Origin: Actinomadura chibensis NBRC 106107
GTDB taxonomy: Bacteria; Actinomycetota; Actinomycetes; Streptosporangiales; Streptosporangiaceae
Direction: 5' to 3'
Assembly: GCF_001552135.1 (NCBI RefSeq)
Contig: NZ_BCQP01000045.1
Coordinates: forward strand, 54,152 to 118,151
Length of the DNA stretch: 64,000 nucleotides
Numbering within the stretch: position 1 is the first letter of the stretch; each line of letters opens with the position of its first letter. Both the position numbers and the translations under genes were made by a program. The notes under the pieces were generated by a model, which searched no databases, was not told where the DNA came from, and saw nothing but the letters and a program-made list of their open reading frames with translations. This document shows positions 57,268 through 64,000 of the stretch, piece after piece.

Positions 57268-57525
57268 GGCACTGTCCCGCAATTCTCCGGGGGCGCGGGC
57301 GATCCGGCGGCTCGCGAACGGGCCTCGGCACTGATCGGGACCGGCGCCGGAACATGCGTCAACGATAAGGGAAGACGCGTCCTGAGCAGGAGTCGCGGGT
57401 ACCCAACGGACCGCCCTTATTGACCCATTGTGAAAAGTCTTCAACAGGCACTGGAGAGCGTCCGGATCGACCGCGGGGCGGGGCGGGCGCGCGTGCCGCT
57501 GTGAACGGGACCGGCCGTTGTGAAC

Positions 57526-57561
57526 GGCGCCGGGGCGCCGGAGGTCCGGCGCCCCGGCGCC
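57526..57561 (-). terminator. 16-bp perfect hairpin after the second carboxylesterase
   Basis: GGCGCCGGGGCGCCGG (57526-57541), loop AGGT, CCGGCGCCCCGGCGCC (57546-57561). About 18 bases after the esterase stop. The remainder of the 312-bp gap 57268-57579 contains only the LuxR leader; I see no gene there. Confidence 0.75.
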
Positions 57562-57579
57562 CCGGTCGGGCTCAGCGGA

Positions 57580-59199
57580 TCAGTCGGTGAAGGGCGCGAA
57601 CTTCAGCCAGAACCCGCAGTGGTGCTGCTTCGCGATCTCGGACGTCATCCGGCTGTCCCCGGCGGGGAGCAGCGACATCTGCTTCTGGTTCGCGGACGTG
57701 AACGGCGTCCAGCGCGGGGCGCCCTTCACGGTGGGGTCGCCGCCGCGGGCGAAGCCCGTCCACTCGGCGACGAGCTGGGCCCGCATCGCCTTCTGGTTCG
57801 GCGTCAGCGGCGGCTGCCCGGGGAACGTGCCGTGGAACAGGTAGCTGAACTCCCCGACGTGGAACGCCCCGACGGGCTTGGAGTTGTCGATGAACGGCAG
57901 CGGCGGCGCGTTGGTGTCGTCGAACCGGTAGGCGTACACGGGGACGTGCTCGCCGAGCCGCCGGTCGTTGAGCAGCGCCGGGCAGACGGAGCTGGCGTCG
58001 GCGAGGACCGTCCGGGACGCGATGTACGGCGCGGGGTCGGGGAACCTGGCCAGCTTGTAGCGCTTCAGCACCTCGGGCGCGTTCGCCCCGTAGTGCTGGT
58101 TGATCAGCGCCTCGTACTGGGCCGGGGTCTCGGCGGGGGTCATCTGCGTCTCGTCCCTCGCCACGCCGTGGATGACGGGCACCTTGTTGAAGTCGCCGGT
58201 GGCGAACGCCTCGCCCGGCGACTTCGTGAGCGTCTTCCCGTCGACGATCGGCGCGAGCGTGCCCTTGTCGGGGCCGAGGCCGTCACCGGCCGCGTCCAGC
58301 AGCGTCTGCACCGGGACCTGGCGCAGGCAGGCGGCGACGTCGGCGGCCGTCCCGCAGCCGACCGCGGCGGCGAACCGGGCACCGGCCTGCTGCGCCTCGG
58401 CCTGGGTGGGCAGCTTGGTCGCGCAGTCCTGGCGCTGCCAGGTGGTGTTCACGCCGAGCAGCCCGTTGTACTCGCCGCTCTCGATGATCCCCTTGGCGAA
58501 CAGCCCGTGCGCGGTGGGGGACGCCATGTTGGCGCACACGCTGGAGCCCCCGGCGGACGGCCCGAAGATCGTCACGTTGGCCGGGTCGCCCCCGAACCTC
58601 GCGATGTTCCGCTTGACCCAGCCGAGCGCGGCCTGCTGGTCCTGGAGGCCGTAGTTTCCGGCGTTCGCGCCGAGCGCCGCGTGCGACAGGAACCCGATGA
58701 TGCCGAGCCGGTAGGTCACCTCCACCTGGATCACCTTGCCCTCGGCGGCGAGGGTGCTCCCGTCGGACGGCGACCCGAGCCGGAACCCGCCGCCGTGCAA
58801 CTGCACCATGACCGGAAGCGGCCCGCTTCCCGCGTTCTTCGGCACCCGGACGTTCAGCTTCAGGCAGTCCTCGTCGGTGGAGCCGGGCATGAAGTCGGCG
58901 GGCTGCGGGCACCGGCTGCCGAGCTCGGTGGCCTGGAGCTGCGTCGTCCAGCCGGGGTGCGGCGCGGGCGGCGCCCAGCGCAGCGCGCCGAGCGGCGGCG
59001 CGGCGTACGGGACGCCCAGCCAGTTCGTGACCGCGCTCCCCTCGATGCCGCAGATCGGGCCGGTGTCGGTCTGGATCGCGGTGCCGGCCGAGCAGGCGGG
59101 CGCGGCGCTCGGGGCCGCCGTCGCGGCGTGCGCCCCGGTCAGCCCGGCGGCCGCGACGACGATGGACAACGCGAGCTTCAGGGCGGTTCTGGGTCTCAT
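57580..59199 (-). CDS. secreted type-B carboxylesterase (paralogue)
   Basis: 539 residues from ATG 59199, GGGAGGA upstream. A signal peptide (ALKLALSIVVAAAGLTGAHA) leads into a COesterase domain with EDCLKLNV, QLHGGGFRLGS, the nucleophile elbow FGPSAGGSS, GVARDETQM and GAFHVGE for the His region. The six Cys and the ending KQHHCGFW mirror the esterase at 27243. The two copies are separated by 30 kb and share order of motifs end to end, so they are ancient paralogues, not a recent duplication. The elbow has Pro where the other copy has Ala. Confidence 0.9.
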   Translation of the reverse strand: MRPRTALKLALSIVVAAAGLTGAHAATAAPSAAPACSAGTAIQTDTGPICGIEGSAVTNWLGVPYAAPPLGALRWAPPAPHPGWTTQLQATELGSRCPQPADFMPGSTDEDCLKLNVRVPKNAGSGPLPVMVQLHGGGFRLGSPSDGSTLAAEGKVIQVEVTYRLGIIGFLSHAALGANAGNYGLQDQQAALGWVKRNIARFGGDPANVTIFGPSAGGSSVCANMASPTAHGLFAKGIIESGEYNGLLGVNTTWQRQDCATKLPTQAEAQQAGARFAAAVGCGTAADVAACLRQVPVQTLLDAAGDGLGPDKGTLAPIVDGKTLTKSPGEAFATGDFNKVPVIHGVARDETQMTPAETPAQYEALINQHYGANAPEVLKRYKLARFPDPAPYIASRTVLADASSVCPALLNDRRLGEHVPVYAYRFDDTNAPPLPFIDNSKPVGAFHVGEFSYLFHGTFPGQPPLTPNQKAMRAQLVAEWTGFARGGDPTVKGAPRWTPFTSANQKQMSLLPAGDSRMTSEIAKQHHCGFWLKFAPFTD

Positions 59200-59322
59200 T
59201 GTGGTCCTCCCAGTCAGAGACCGTGCGGAATCCTGGTGCCCCGATCCTTGCATCGTTGTTCGATAGGAAAACTATCTGACTCAGCCTTGTCCCATAACGG
59301 ATCATTCCGGTCAGCACGCATG

Positions 59323-59360
59323 CGAAAGGCGGGGACGGAGGGCTCCGTCCCCGCCTTTCG
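59323..59360 (-). terminator. 18-bp perfect hairpin after the M36 peptidase
   Basis: CGAAAGGCGGGGACGGAG (59323-59340) and CTCCGTCCCCGCCTTTCG (59343-59360) are perfect complements. In practice the inner bases form the loop. It begins about 24 bases after the peptidase stop; the outer AAAG/CTTT adds a short U-rich tract on the minus strand. Confidence 0.8.
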
Positions 59361-59383
59361 GCGGTCCAGCGCTACCGCACGGG

Positions 59384-62275
59384 CTACCGGGCGAACGCCT
59401 GGAGCTCGGCGGCCCGGACGATCCCGGCCCGCGGGCTCGCCGTCGCGCAGTCGGTGTTCGACCGCGGGTCGTTGTCCTGCTCACCGGCGTAGAGCGGCGT
59501 GCCGGTGCACTGGCTGGAGACGACCTGGAGCCGCAGGTGCGTCGCCGAGACGTCCCGCAGGTCGAACGACCGCATGATCAGGTCGGGCGCGGTCGGCCGC
59601 GGGCGGTCCGCGGGGAACGCGTCGGACGGGCTCGTGTAGACCGTCCGGTACGACCCGTTCCGCGTGCAGTCGGCCTTGGTCGCGTCGCAGGCGAGCAGCC
59701 GGAACGCGCGCAGCGCCGTGAAGCGGTTCTGCGTGGTGTCCGGGCCCTCCGGGTCGTCCGCGACGGTCGGCCGCAGCAGCGCGCTGACCTGCACCCGCCC
59801 GACCCGCACCGGACGGTCCCCGGCGAGGTCGACGGTCACCTGCCGGCCCGCGACCGGCGCCTCCACCGACTGCCAGTTCGTGGCCTCGGTCTCGTCCAGC
59901 AGCGCGGGCTGCGAGCGCCCGTCGCCGGACGCGGTCGCGCCGTTCGCGGCGGCGGCCTCGTTGCGCGACATCGCGACCGGCAGCGTCCGCTGCGACGCGC
60001 GGACCGTCGCGGTGAACCGCTTGTGCCCGAAGCCCGCGCCGACCGCGAGGAACGAGTACCGGCCAGGCGCGAGCTGGACGGAGTCGCCGAGCGGCGTCGC
60101 CGGGTCGGTGTCGGCCACCGGGACGGCCCGCGCCTCGTAGTCGCCCACGTACAGCCGGACCTTGCCGCCCTTGGCGTCGCCGCCGGGCTTCAGGGTCAGG
60201 TCGGCGTTCCGCGACAGCGGGGACGCGAAGCTCGGCCGCGCGTCCGGGTCGTTCGGGCCGTTGCTGGCCGCGTCCTTGCCGAGGCCGTGCCGGGCGAACA
60301 CCTTCCACATCATCTCGTGGTCCTTGCCGCCGAACCGGATGGTGTCGGCGGCGAGCAGCGCGTTGCGGTGGTCGACGTAGCTGACCGCGCCGCTCGCCAT
60401 GAGCAGCAGCGCGTCGAACGACAGCTGCGCCCAGCGCCGGTTGCCCGGGCACTTGGCGACGGGGACCGTCCCCTCGGCGCACTTGCGCTGCAGGGTCGCG
60501 TTGCCCCTGCCGTACTTGTCGACGAACGCCTGCCGGACGTCGAACTGCGTGGCCGTCCAGATCTCGCCGTCCGCGTGGACCTGCGTCCCGACGAGGTCGT
60601 AGCCGAGGTCGCTGTAGTTCAGCGGGCTCTTGCTCATGTCGTAGTTGCGGATGCCGGTGCGCCGGTCGCCGGTGACGTACGCGCCGGTGACGTACTGCGT
60701 CAGGCCGGGCGTCCGGAACCCGTACTCGTTGAGGTACTCCATGGCGAACAGGTCGGACGTGCTCTCGTTCATCGCCCCGGCCTGCGCGCCCTGCCAGCCC
60801 GCGTCCGGGCCGCCGATCATGCGTCCGGAGATGGCGTGGCTGAACTCGTGCCCGATGACGCTCATGTCGTAGTCGCCGTCGACGCACGGGGCGTAGAACG
60901 AGCCCGCGATCGGCTGCCACAGGTACATGTTGGTGATGGTGGGCGTGCCGTCCGGCGGCGTGATCTGGTTGGCGTTGTCGCGGACGGTCCCGAACCGTCC
61001 GCCCGCCTGCGCGTTCCCCAGCTCGGGGTCGCCGCCCTTGCCGCCCCGGTTCCCGTTGTCGACCTGCATGTTCCAGGCCGACTCGGTGAACCCGAGCCGG
61101 TACGACCAGTCGTGCATCCGGTTGTGCTGGACGAACAGGTTCGAGATGGCCGCTTCGAGGTCGGCCTCCTGCGGGCTGTCCAGCGTCGCCGGGTCGCACT
61201 TGCTCCTGAACCACTGGTTGGTCCAGGGATAGGTGTAGTTGCGGTCGGCCTTGGGCGCGTTGGTGCGGGTCCCGACCGTGAACGGGTCGCTGCTCGCGCG
61301 GTTCTCGTAGGTGCGGGCCGAGTTGCCGAGGCTCGTGCTGGTCGGCGCGCCGGTCGCCGGGTCGACGTCCCAGGGACGCCCGCTGGACGGGTCGCCGCCC
61401 GGGACGTACTTGCATCCCGGCGCGGGCGCGAAGCACCACGTCCGCCGGGTGTCGCGGGACGAGTAGTCGCCCGGCGGCGTCGCCGGGAACACCGACCAGC
61501 GCGGATTGTCGCTGTCGTGGTCGACCAGGTTCTCCCGGACGAGCACCGCGCCGGAGCGGGCGTCCACGTACGACGTGACGGCCTTCGGCTCGGCGCCGGA
61601 CGCGTCCATCAGCGTGACCTGGTAGGCGCTCCGCGCGCCCTGCGCGGTGGGCACGGCGACGAGCCGCGCGGCCCGCGCGCTCCTGGCGGCGATGCCCGCG
61701 TCGCGTCCGGCGGCCTTGACGGCGTCGTCCCGGGAGAGCGTCGCGGGCGCCGGGGCCGCGCCGTCGCGGGACAGCGTCGAGGTGACCGAGACGACCTCGC
61801 TGCCGCTCACCCCGATCGCGACGAGCCCGTCGTATCCGGCGGGCAGCCCGCCGAAGCGCTGGCGGAGCAGGACGGCCGCGCCGTCCCCGATCGGGTTGAC
61901 GGCGACCTTCTCCAGCGCGGACACGGCGGCGGCGTCCAGGCCGAACAGGTCGCTGTGGCCGGTCAGGTACGCGCGCGCGACCTGCTCGGGACCGCCCGGC
62001 AGGCCGCTGGCGAGGGCGCCGTCGGCGGCGACCACGGCGGGCGTGCCGAGCTTGTTCCAGCGGACCGTGACGCCGCGCGCCGCGCTCTGCTGGCGCGCGG
62101 TCGGCGCCAGCAGGCCGGGACGGACGTCCTTGTCCGCCAGTTCGGCGCGCTCGCCGGGCGGTGGCTGCGGACGGGACCGCGGCGGCTCGGCCCGGCCGGG
62201 GACGGCGAGGCCGAGGGTGAGAAGTGTTCCGGAGACCGCGACCGCCGTGGCGGCGGTCAAGCGTGTCCTGGGCAA
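59384..62275 (-). CDS. secreted M36 (fungalysin-like) metallopeptidase
   Basis: 963 residues from a TTG at 62275, four bases after AGGAGG. Order: signal peptide, FTP-type propeptide (about 30-260, YLTGHSDLFGL and RQRFGGLPAGYDG), M36 catalytic domain with the zinc motif HEFSH and a downstream Glu in GAMNESTSDLFAMEY, then a C-terminal beta-rich region with discoidin-like character (TEATNWQSVEAPVAGRQVTV). Multiple Cys suit extracellular disulfides. It should be an elastinolytic-type secreted peptidase activated by propeptide removal. A strong terminator follows the gene. Confidence 0.9.
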   Translation of the reverse strand: MPRTRLTAATAVAVSGTLLTLGLAVPGRAEPPRSRPQPPPGERAELADKDVRPGLLAPTARQQSAARGVTVRWNKLGTPAVVAADGALASGLPGGPEQVARAYLTGHSDLFGLDAAAVSALEKVAVNPIGDGAAVLLRQRFGGLPAGYDGLVAIGVSGSEVVSVTSTLSRDGAAPAPATLSRDDAVKAAGRDAGIAARSARAARLVAVPTAQGARSAYQVTLMDASGAEPKAVTSYVDARSGAVLVRENLVDHDSDNPRWSVFPATPPGDYSSRDTRRTWCFAPAPGCKYVPGGDPSSGRPWDVDPATGAPTSTSLGNSARTYENRASSDPFTVGTRTNAPKADRNYTYPWTNQWFRSKCDPATLDSPQEADLEAAISNLFVQHNRMHDWSYRLGFTESAWNMQVDNGNRGGKGGDPELGNAQAGGRFGTVRDNANQITPPDGTPTITNMYLWQPIAGSFYAPCVDGDYDMSVIGHEFSHAISGRMIGGPDAGWQGAQAGAMNESTSDLFAMEYLNEYGFRTPGLTQYVTGAYVTGDRRTGIRNYDMSKSPLNYSDLGYDLVGTQVHADGEIWTATQFDVRQAFVDKYGRGNATLQRKCAEGTVPVAKCPGNRRWAQLSFDALLLMASGAVSYVDHRNALLAADTIRFGGKDHEMMWKVFARHGLGKDAASNGPNDPDARPSFASPLSRNADLTLKPGGDAKGGKVRLYVGDYEARAVPVADTDPATPLGDSVQLAPGRYSFLAVGAGFGHKRFTATVRASQRTLPVAMSRNEAAAANGATASGDGRSQPALLDETEATNWQSVEAPVAGRQVTVDLAGDRPVRVGRVQVSALLRPTVADDPEGPDTTQNRFTALRAFRLLACDATKADCTRNGSYRTVYTSPSDAFPADRPRPTAPDLIMRSFDLRDVSATHLRLQVVSSQCTGTPLYAGEQDNDPRSNTDCATASPRAGIVRAAELQAFAR

Positions 62276-62505
62276 GGTGCCTCCTGGAGCGGGGGGACGG
62301 ACCAGGCTCGACAGGGGTCGGCCGATGACTCGGCCGAGGGGTCGACCGCACACGAGACAAGCAGCACCTCAACGGGGCAACTACGGCGAATTAATACGTT
62401 TCAGCCGGGTGCTCCGGAGGCGATCTCCGCCGTTGACAAACGCCGTCCCGCGTGGGCGGTGTCGTCGTGTTCCCGCCCGGGCATGGTCGTCACGGAGGAG
62501 AACCC

Positions 62506-62886
62506 ATGCCCGTTCAGCTCAACCACACGATCGTGCACGTCAAGGACAAGACCGCGTCGGCCCGCTTCTACGCCGACATCCTCGGCGTGGACGAGCCCGC
62601 CCCGTTCGGCCCCTTCCAGACGGTCGCGCTGGCCAACGGCGTCACGCTCGACTTCATGGACGTGCGCGCCGACCCGCCGCCGCAGCACTACGCGTTCCTC
62701 GTCGGCGAGGACGACTTCGACGCCATCTTCGGCCGCATCACCGAGCGCGGCCTCGCCTACTACGCCGACCCGATGCGCAGCCGTCCCGGCGAGATCAACC
62801 GCAACGACGGCGGGCGCGGGGTCTACTGGCTCGACCCGGACGGCCACGTCCTGGAGATCATCACCCGCCCGTACGGCGGCGGCTGA
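62506..62886 (+). CDS. VOC-family (glyoxalase/dioxygenase-like) protein
   Basis: 126 residues, GGAGGAG before ATG 62506. A pair of beta-alpha-beta-beta-beta modules: LNHTIVHVKDKTASARFYAD (metal His in the first strand), VTLDFMDVRADPP, HYAFLVGEDDFDAIF and GRGVYWLDPDGHVLEIIT (metal Glu at the end). Residues fit a metal-dependent VOC enzyme such as a glyoxalase or resistance-type protein; the substrate is unknown. The 230-bp gap 62276-62505 to the divergent peptidase gene contains both promoters. The ROK gene converges 15 bases downstream. Confidence 0.87.
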   Translation: MPVQLNHTIVHVKDKTASARFYADILGVDEPAPFGPFQTVALANGVTLDFMDVRADPPPQHYAFLVGEDDFDAIFGRITERGLAYYADPMRSRPGEINRNDGGRGVYWLDPDGHVLEIITRPYGGG

Positions 62887-62901
62887 CCCGGCGGGACCGT
62901 C

Positions 62902-64000
62902 CTAGGCGAGGCGGTGCCAGACCTCGTCCAGGGCGAGCCGCAGCGCGCCGGTGAGGACGGTGTCCTCGGCGAGCCCGGAGAACTCCACGGCGGGCGGGTT
63001 CAGCGTCAGCTCCGCCAGGTGCCGGGTGATGGCCGTGAGCAGCACCGTCCCGGCGCGGGCGACGCCGCCGCCGATCACGACGGCGTCCGGGTCGAGCACC
63101 AGCACGGCCGGTGCGATCGCGGCGGCGAAGGTGGCGGCCACGTCGTCCACGACCTGCCGGGCGGCGGCGTCCCCGGCGGCGGCCGCGGCGAACACGGCGG
63201 CGGCGTCGGACGGCCCGTCCCGCAGCGCCGACCCGGGATGGTCGCGGGCGGCCCGCCGGGCCTGCGCGGCGATGGCCTCGGCGCCGATGCTCCGCTCCAG
63301 CGGGCCGCGCCCGTCGCCGGTGTCCGGGACGTGCCCGGCCGGGCGGATGAACCCGATCTCGCCCGCCGCCCCCGCGCCCCGGTGCAGCTCGCCGCCGATC
63401 ACGACGCCCGCGCCGAGCCGCTCGCCCCACTGGACGGCGAGCAGCGTGCCCGGCTCGGCGCGCTCCCCGGCGACGGCGAGCGCGGCGAGGTTCGCGTCGT
63501 TCTCGATGCGGACCGGGCAGTCGAACCGGTCGCGCAGGTGGTCGGACAGGTCCACCGACGTCCACCCGGGGACGCTCGGCGCGAGCAGGATCCGGCCGGT
63601 GGCGGGGTCGACGATGCCGGGCGTGGCGACGACGACCTCCGCGATCCCGGCCGCGGTCAGCTCGGCCGCCCCGAGCGCGGCGGAGACGGCGTCGTCGACG
63701 TCGGCGAGCAGCCCGTCGGCGTCGCCGCGGTCCACCGCCCGGCGGACCGAGGCGAGCCGGGTCGCGGCGAGGTCGGCGATCCCGGCGCTGACCGTGTGCG
63801 GGCCGACGTCCAGGCCGAGGACGGGCGCGGCGCGGCCGCGCAGCGACACCCGGACGGCGGGCCGCCCGCCCTGCGGGGACACCGCCGCCGGGTCGTGCTG
63901 CTCCAGCCATCCCGCGCCGACCAGGTCGTCCACCGCCTGACCGACCGTCGGACGGGTGAGCCCGGTCAGCTCGACCAGTTCCGCGAGCCGCACCGGCTCC
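62902..64000 (-). CDS. ROK-family transcriptional regulator (5' end beyond window)
   Basis: About 366 residues are visible and the frame is open to base 64000. The N-terminal winged helix is partly seen (LAELVELTGLTRPTVGQAVDDL), followed by the ROK kinase-like fold: LGLDVGPHTVSAGIADL, VVVATPGIVDPATG, RIENDANLAAL, the GAGVVIGGELHRGAGAAGEIG segment and VIGGGVARAG. The helix-turn-helix indicates a sugar-responsive repressor of the NagC/XylR type rather than a free glucokinase. The zinc-binding CxCGxxGC motif of ROK proteins is not evident. Confidence 0.88.
   Translation of the reverse strand, partial: EPVRLAELVELTGLTRPTVGQAVDDLVGAGWLEQHDPAAVSPQGGRPAVRVSLRGRAAPVLGLDVGPHTVSAGIADLAATRLASVRRAVDRGDADGLLADVDDAVSAALGAAELTAAGIAEVVVATPGIVDPATGRILLAPSVPGWTSVDLSDHLRDRFDCPVRIENDANLAALAVAGERAEPGTLLAVQWGERLGAGVVIGGELHRGAGAAGEIGFIRPAGHVPDTGDGRGPLERSIGAEAIAAQARRAARDHPGSALRDGPSDAAAVFAAAAAGDAAARQVVDDVAATFAAAIAPAVLVLDPDAVVIGGGVARAGTVLLTAITRHLAELTLNPPAVEFSGLAEDTVLTGALRLALDEVWHRLA

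Noticed and set aside
59384..62275. M36 peptidase as the missing PQQ-processing protease
   Set aside because: It is secreted with its own propeptide and belongs to a different family from the cytosolic M16-type PqqF, so it cannot reasonably process PqqA.
59537..62905. Open frame of over 1100 codons on the plus strand opposite the M36 peptidase
   Set aside because: It mirrors the peptidase gene, has no recognisable domain, and its composition is that of a shadow frame.
1..64000. tRNA, rRNA, CRISPR arrays, insertion sequences and phage genes
   Set aside because: None was recognised. There are no regularly spaced repeats, no transposase or integrase motifs and no terminal inverted repeats, so the window looks like stable chromosome.

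Overview
This window comes from a high-GC Gram-positive actinomycete. Third codon positions are almost all G or C, GTG and TTG starts are common, and operons are tightly packed with ATGA or GTGA overlaps. The gene families (DUF574 methyltransferases, BTAD/NB-ARC/TPR regulators, SCO6745-family and DUF5954 proteins, a mycobacterial-type steroid operon) suggest a filamentous soil genus such as Actinomadura or a relative. The genus is inference; no rRNA or tRNA gene was seen.

Layout. 1-14.6 kb is ordinary chromosome: a SCO6745-family gene cut by the window edge, a DUF574 methyltransferase, a hydrolase, an NmrA-type reductase, an acyl-CoA ligase, a transporter with its divergent ArsR-type repressor and paired operators, a GNAT remnant/MFS/ECF sigma run, and a CPBP protease-histidine kinase-response regulator operon. 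14.7-22.3 kb is a seven-gene operon that closely parallels the mycobacterial cholesterol side-chain (igr) set: FadD17-like ligase, ChsE2, ChsH2, ChsE1, ChsH1 and Ltp2. A secreted HNH nuclease, a FadD3-like ligase and a second heteromeric acyl-CoA dehydrogenase pair follow, up to 26.9 kb. 27.2-33.8 kb holds secreted or surface proteins (a type-B carboxylesterase, a PQQ-type quinoprotein dehydrogenase, an NAGPA-type glycosidase, a 45-residue secreted peptide), a LytTR regulator and a second DUF574 enzyme. 33.9-42.3 kb has two STAND proteins flanking a three-gene operon of unknown function. The first is an AfsR-like SARP; the operon promoter carries a textbook SARP site. The second has a RHIM/amyloid-like N-terminus.

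44.9-48.0 kb is a complete pqqABCDE operon. It makes the cofactor that the dehydrogenase at 29.6 kb would need. An NAD(P)-type glucose dehydrogenase is divergent from it. Convergent with pqqE, one base away, is a seven-gene operon (56.4-48.0 kb, minus strand) and the most interesting part of the window. It contains a secreted Agd3-like (CE18) deacetylase, a PelF-like GT4 glycosyltransferase, a polytopic membrane protein in the PelG position, a LegB-like 4,6-dehydratase, a sugar nucleotidyltransferase, an NAD-sugar epimerase/dehydratase and a Sph3-like (GH135) glycosidase. It therefore combines Pel polymerisation parts with the processing enzymes of the fungal galactosaminogalactan pathway. A LuxR-type regulator with a degenerate receiver sits directly upstream. 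The window closes with a second type-B carboxylesterase, a secreted M36 metallopeptidase, a VOC protein and the 3' part of a ROK regulator gene.
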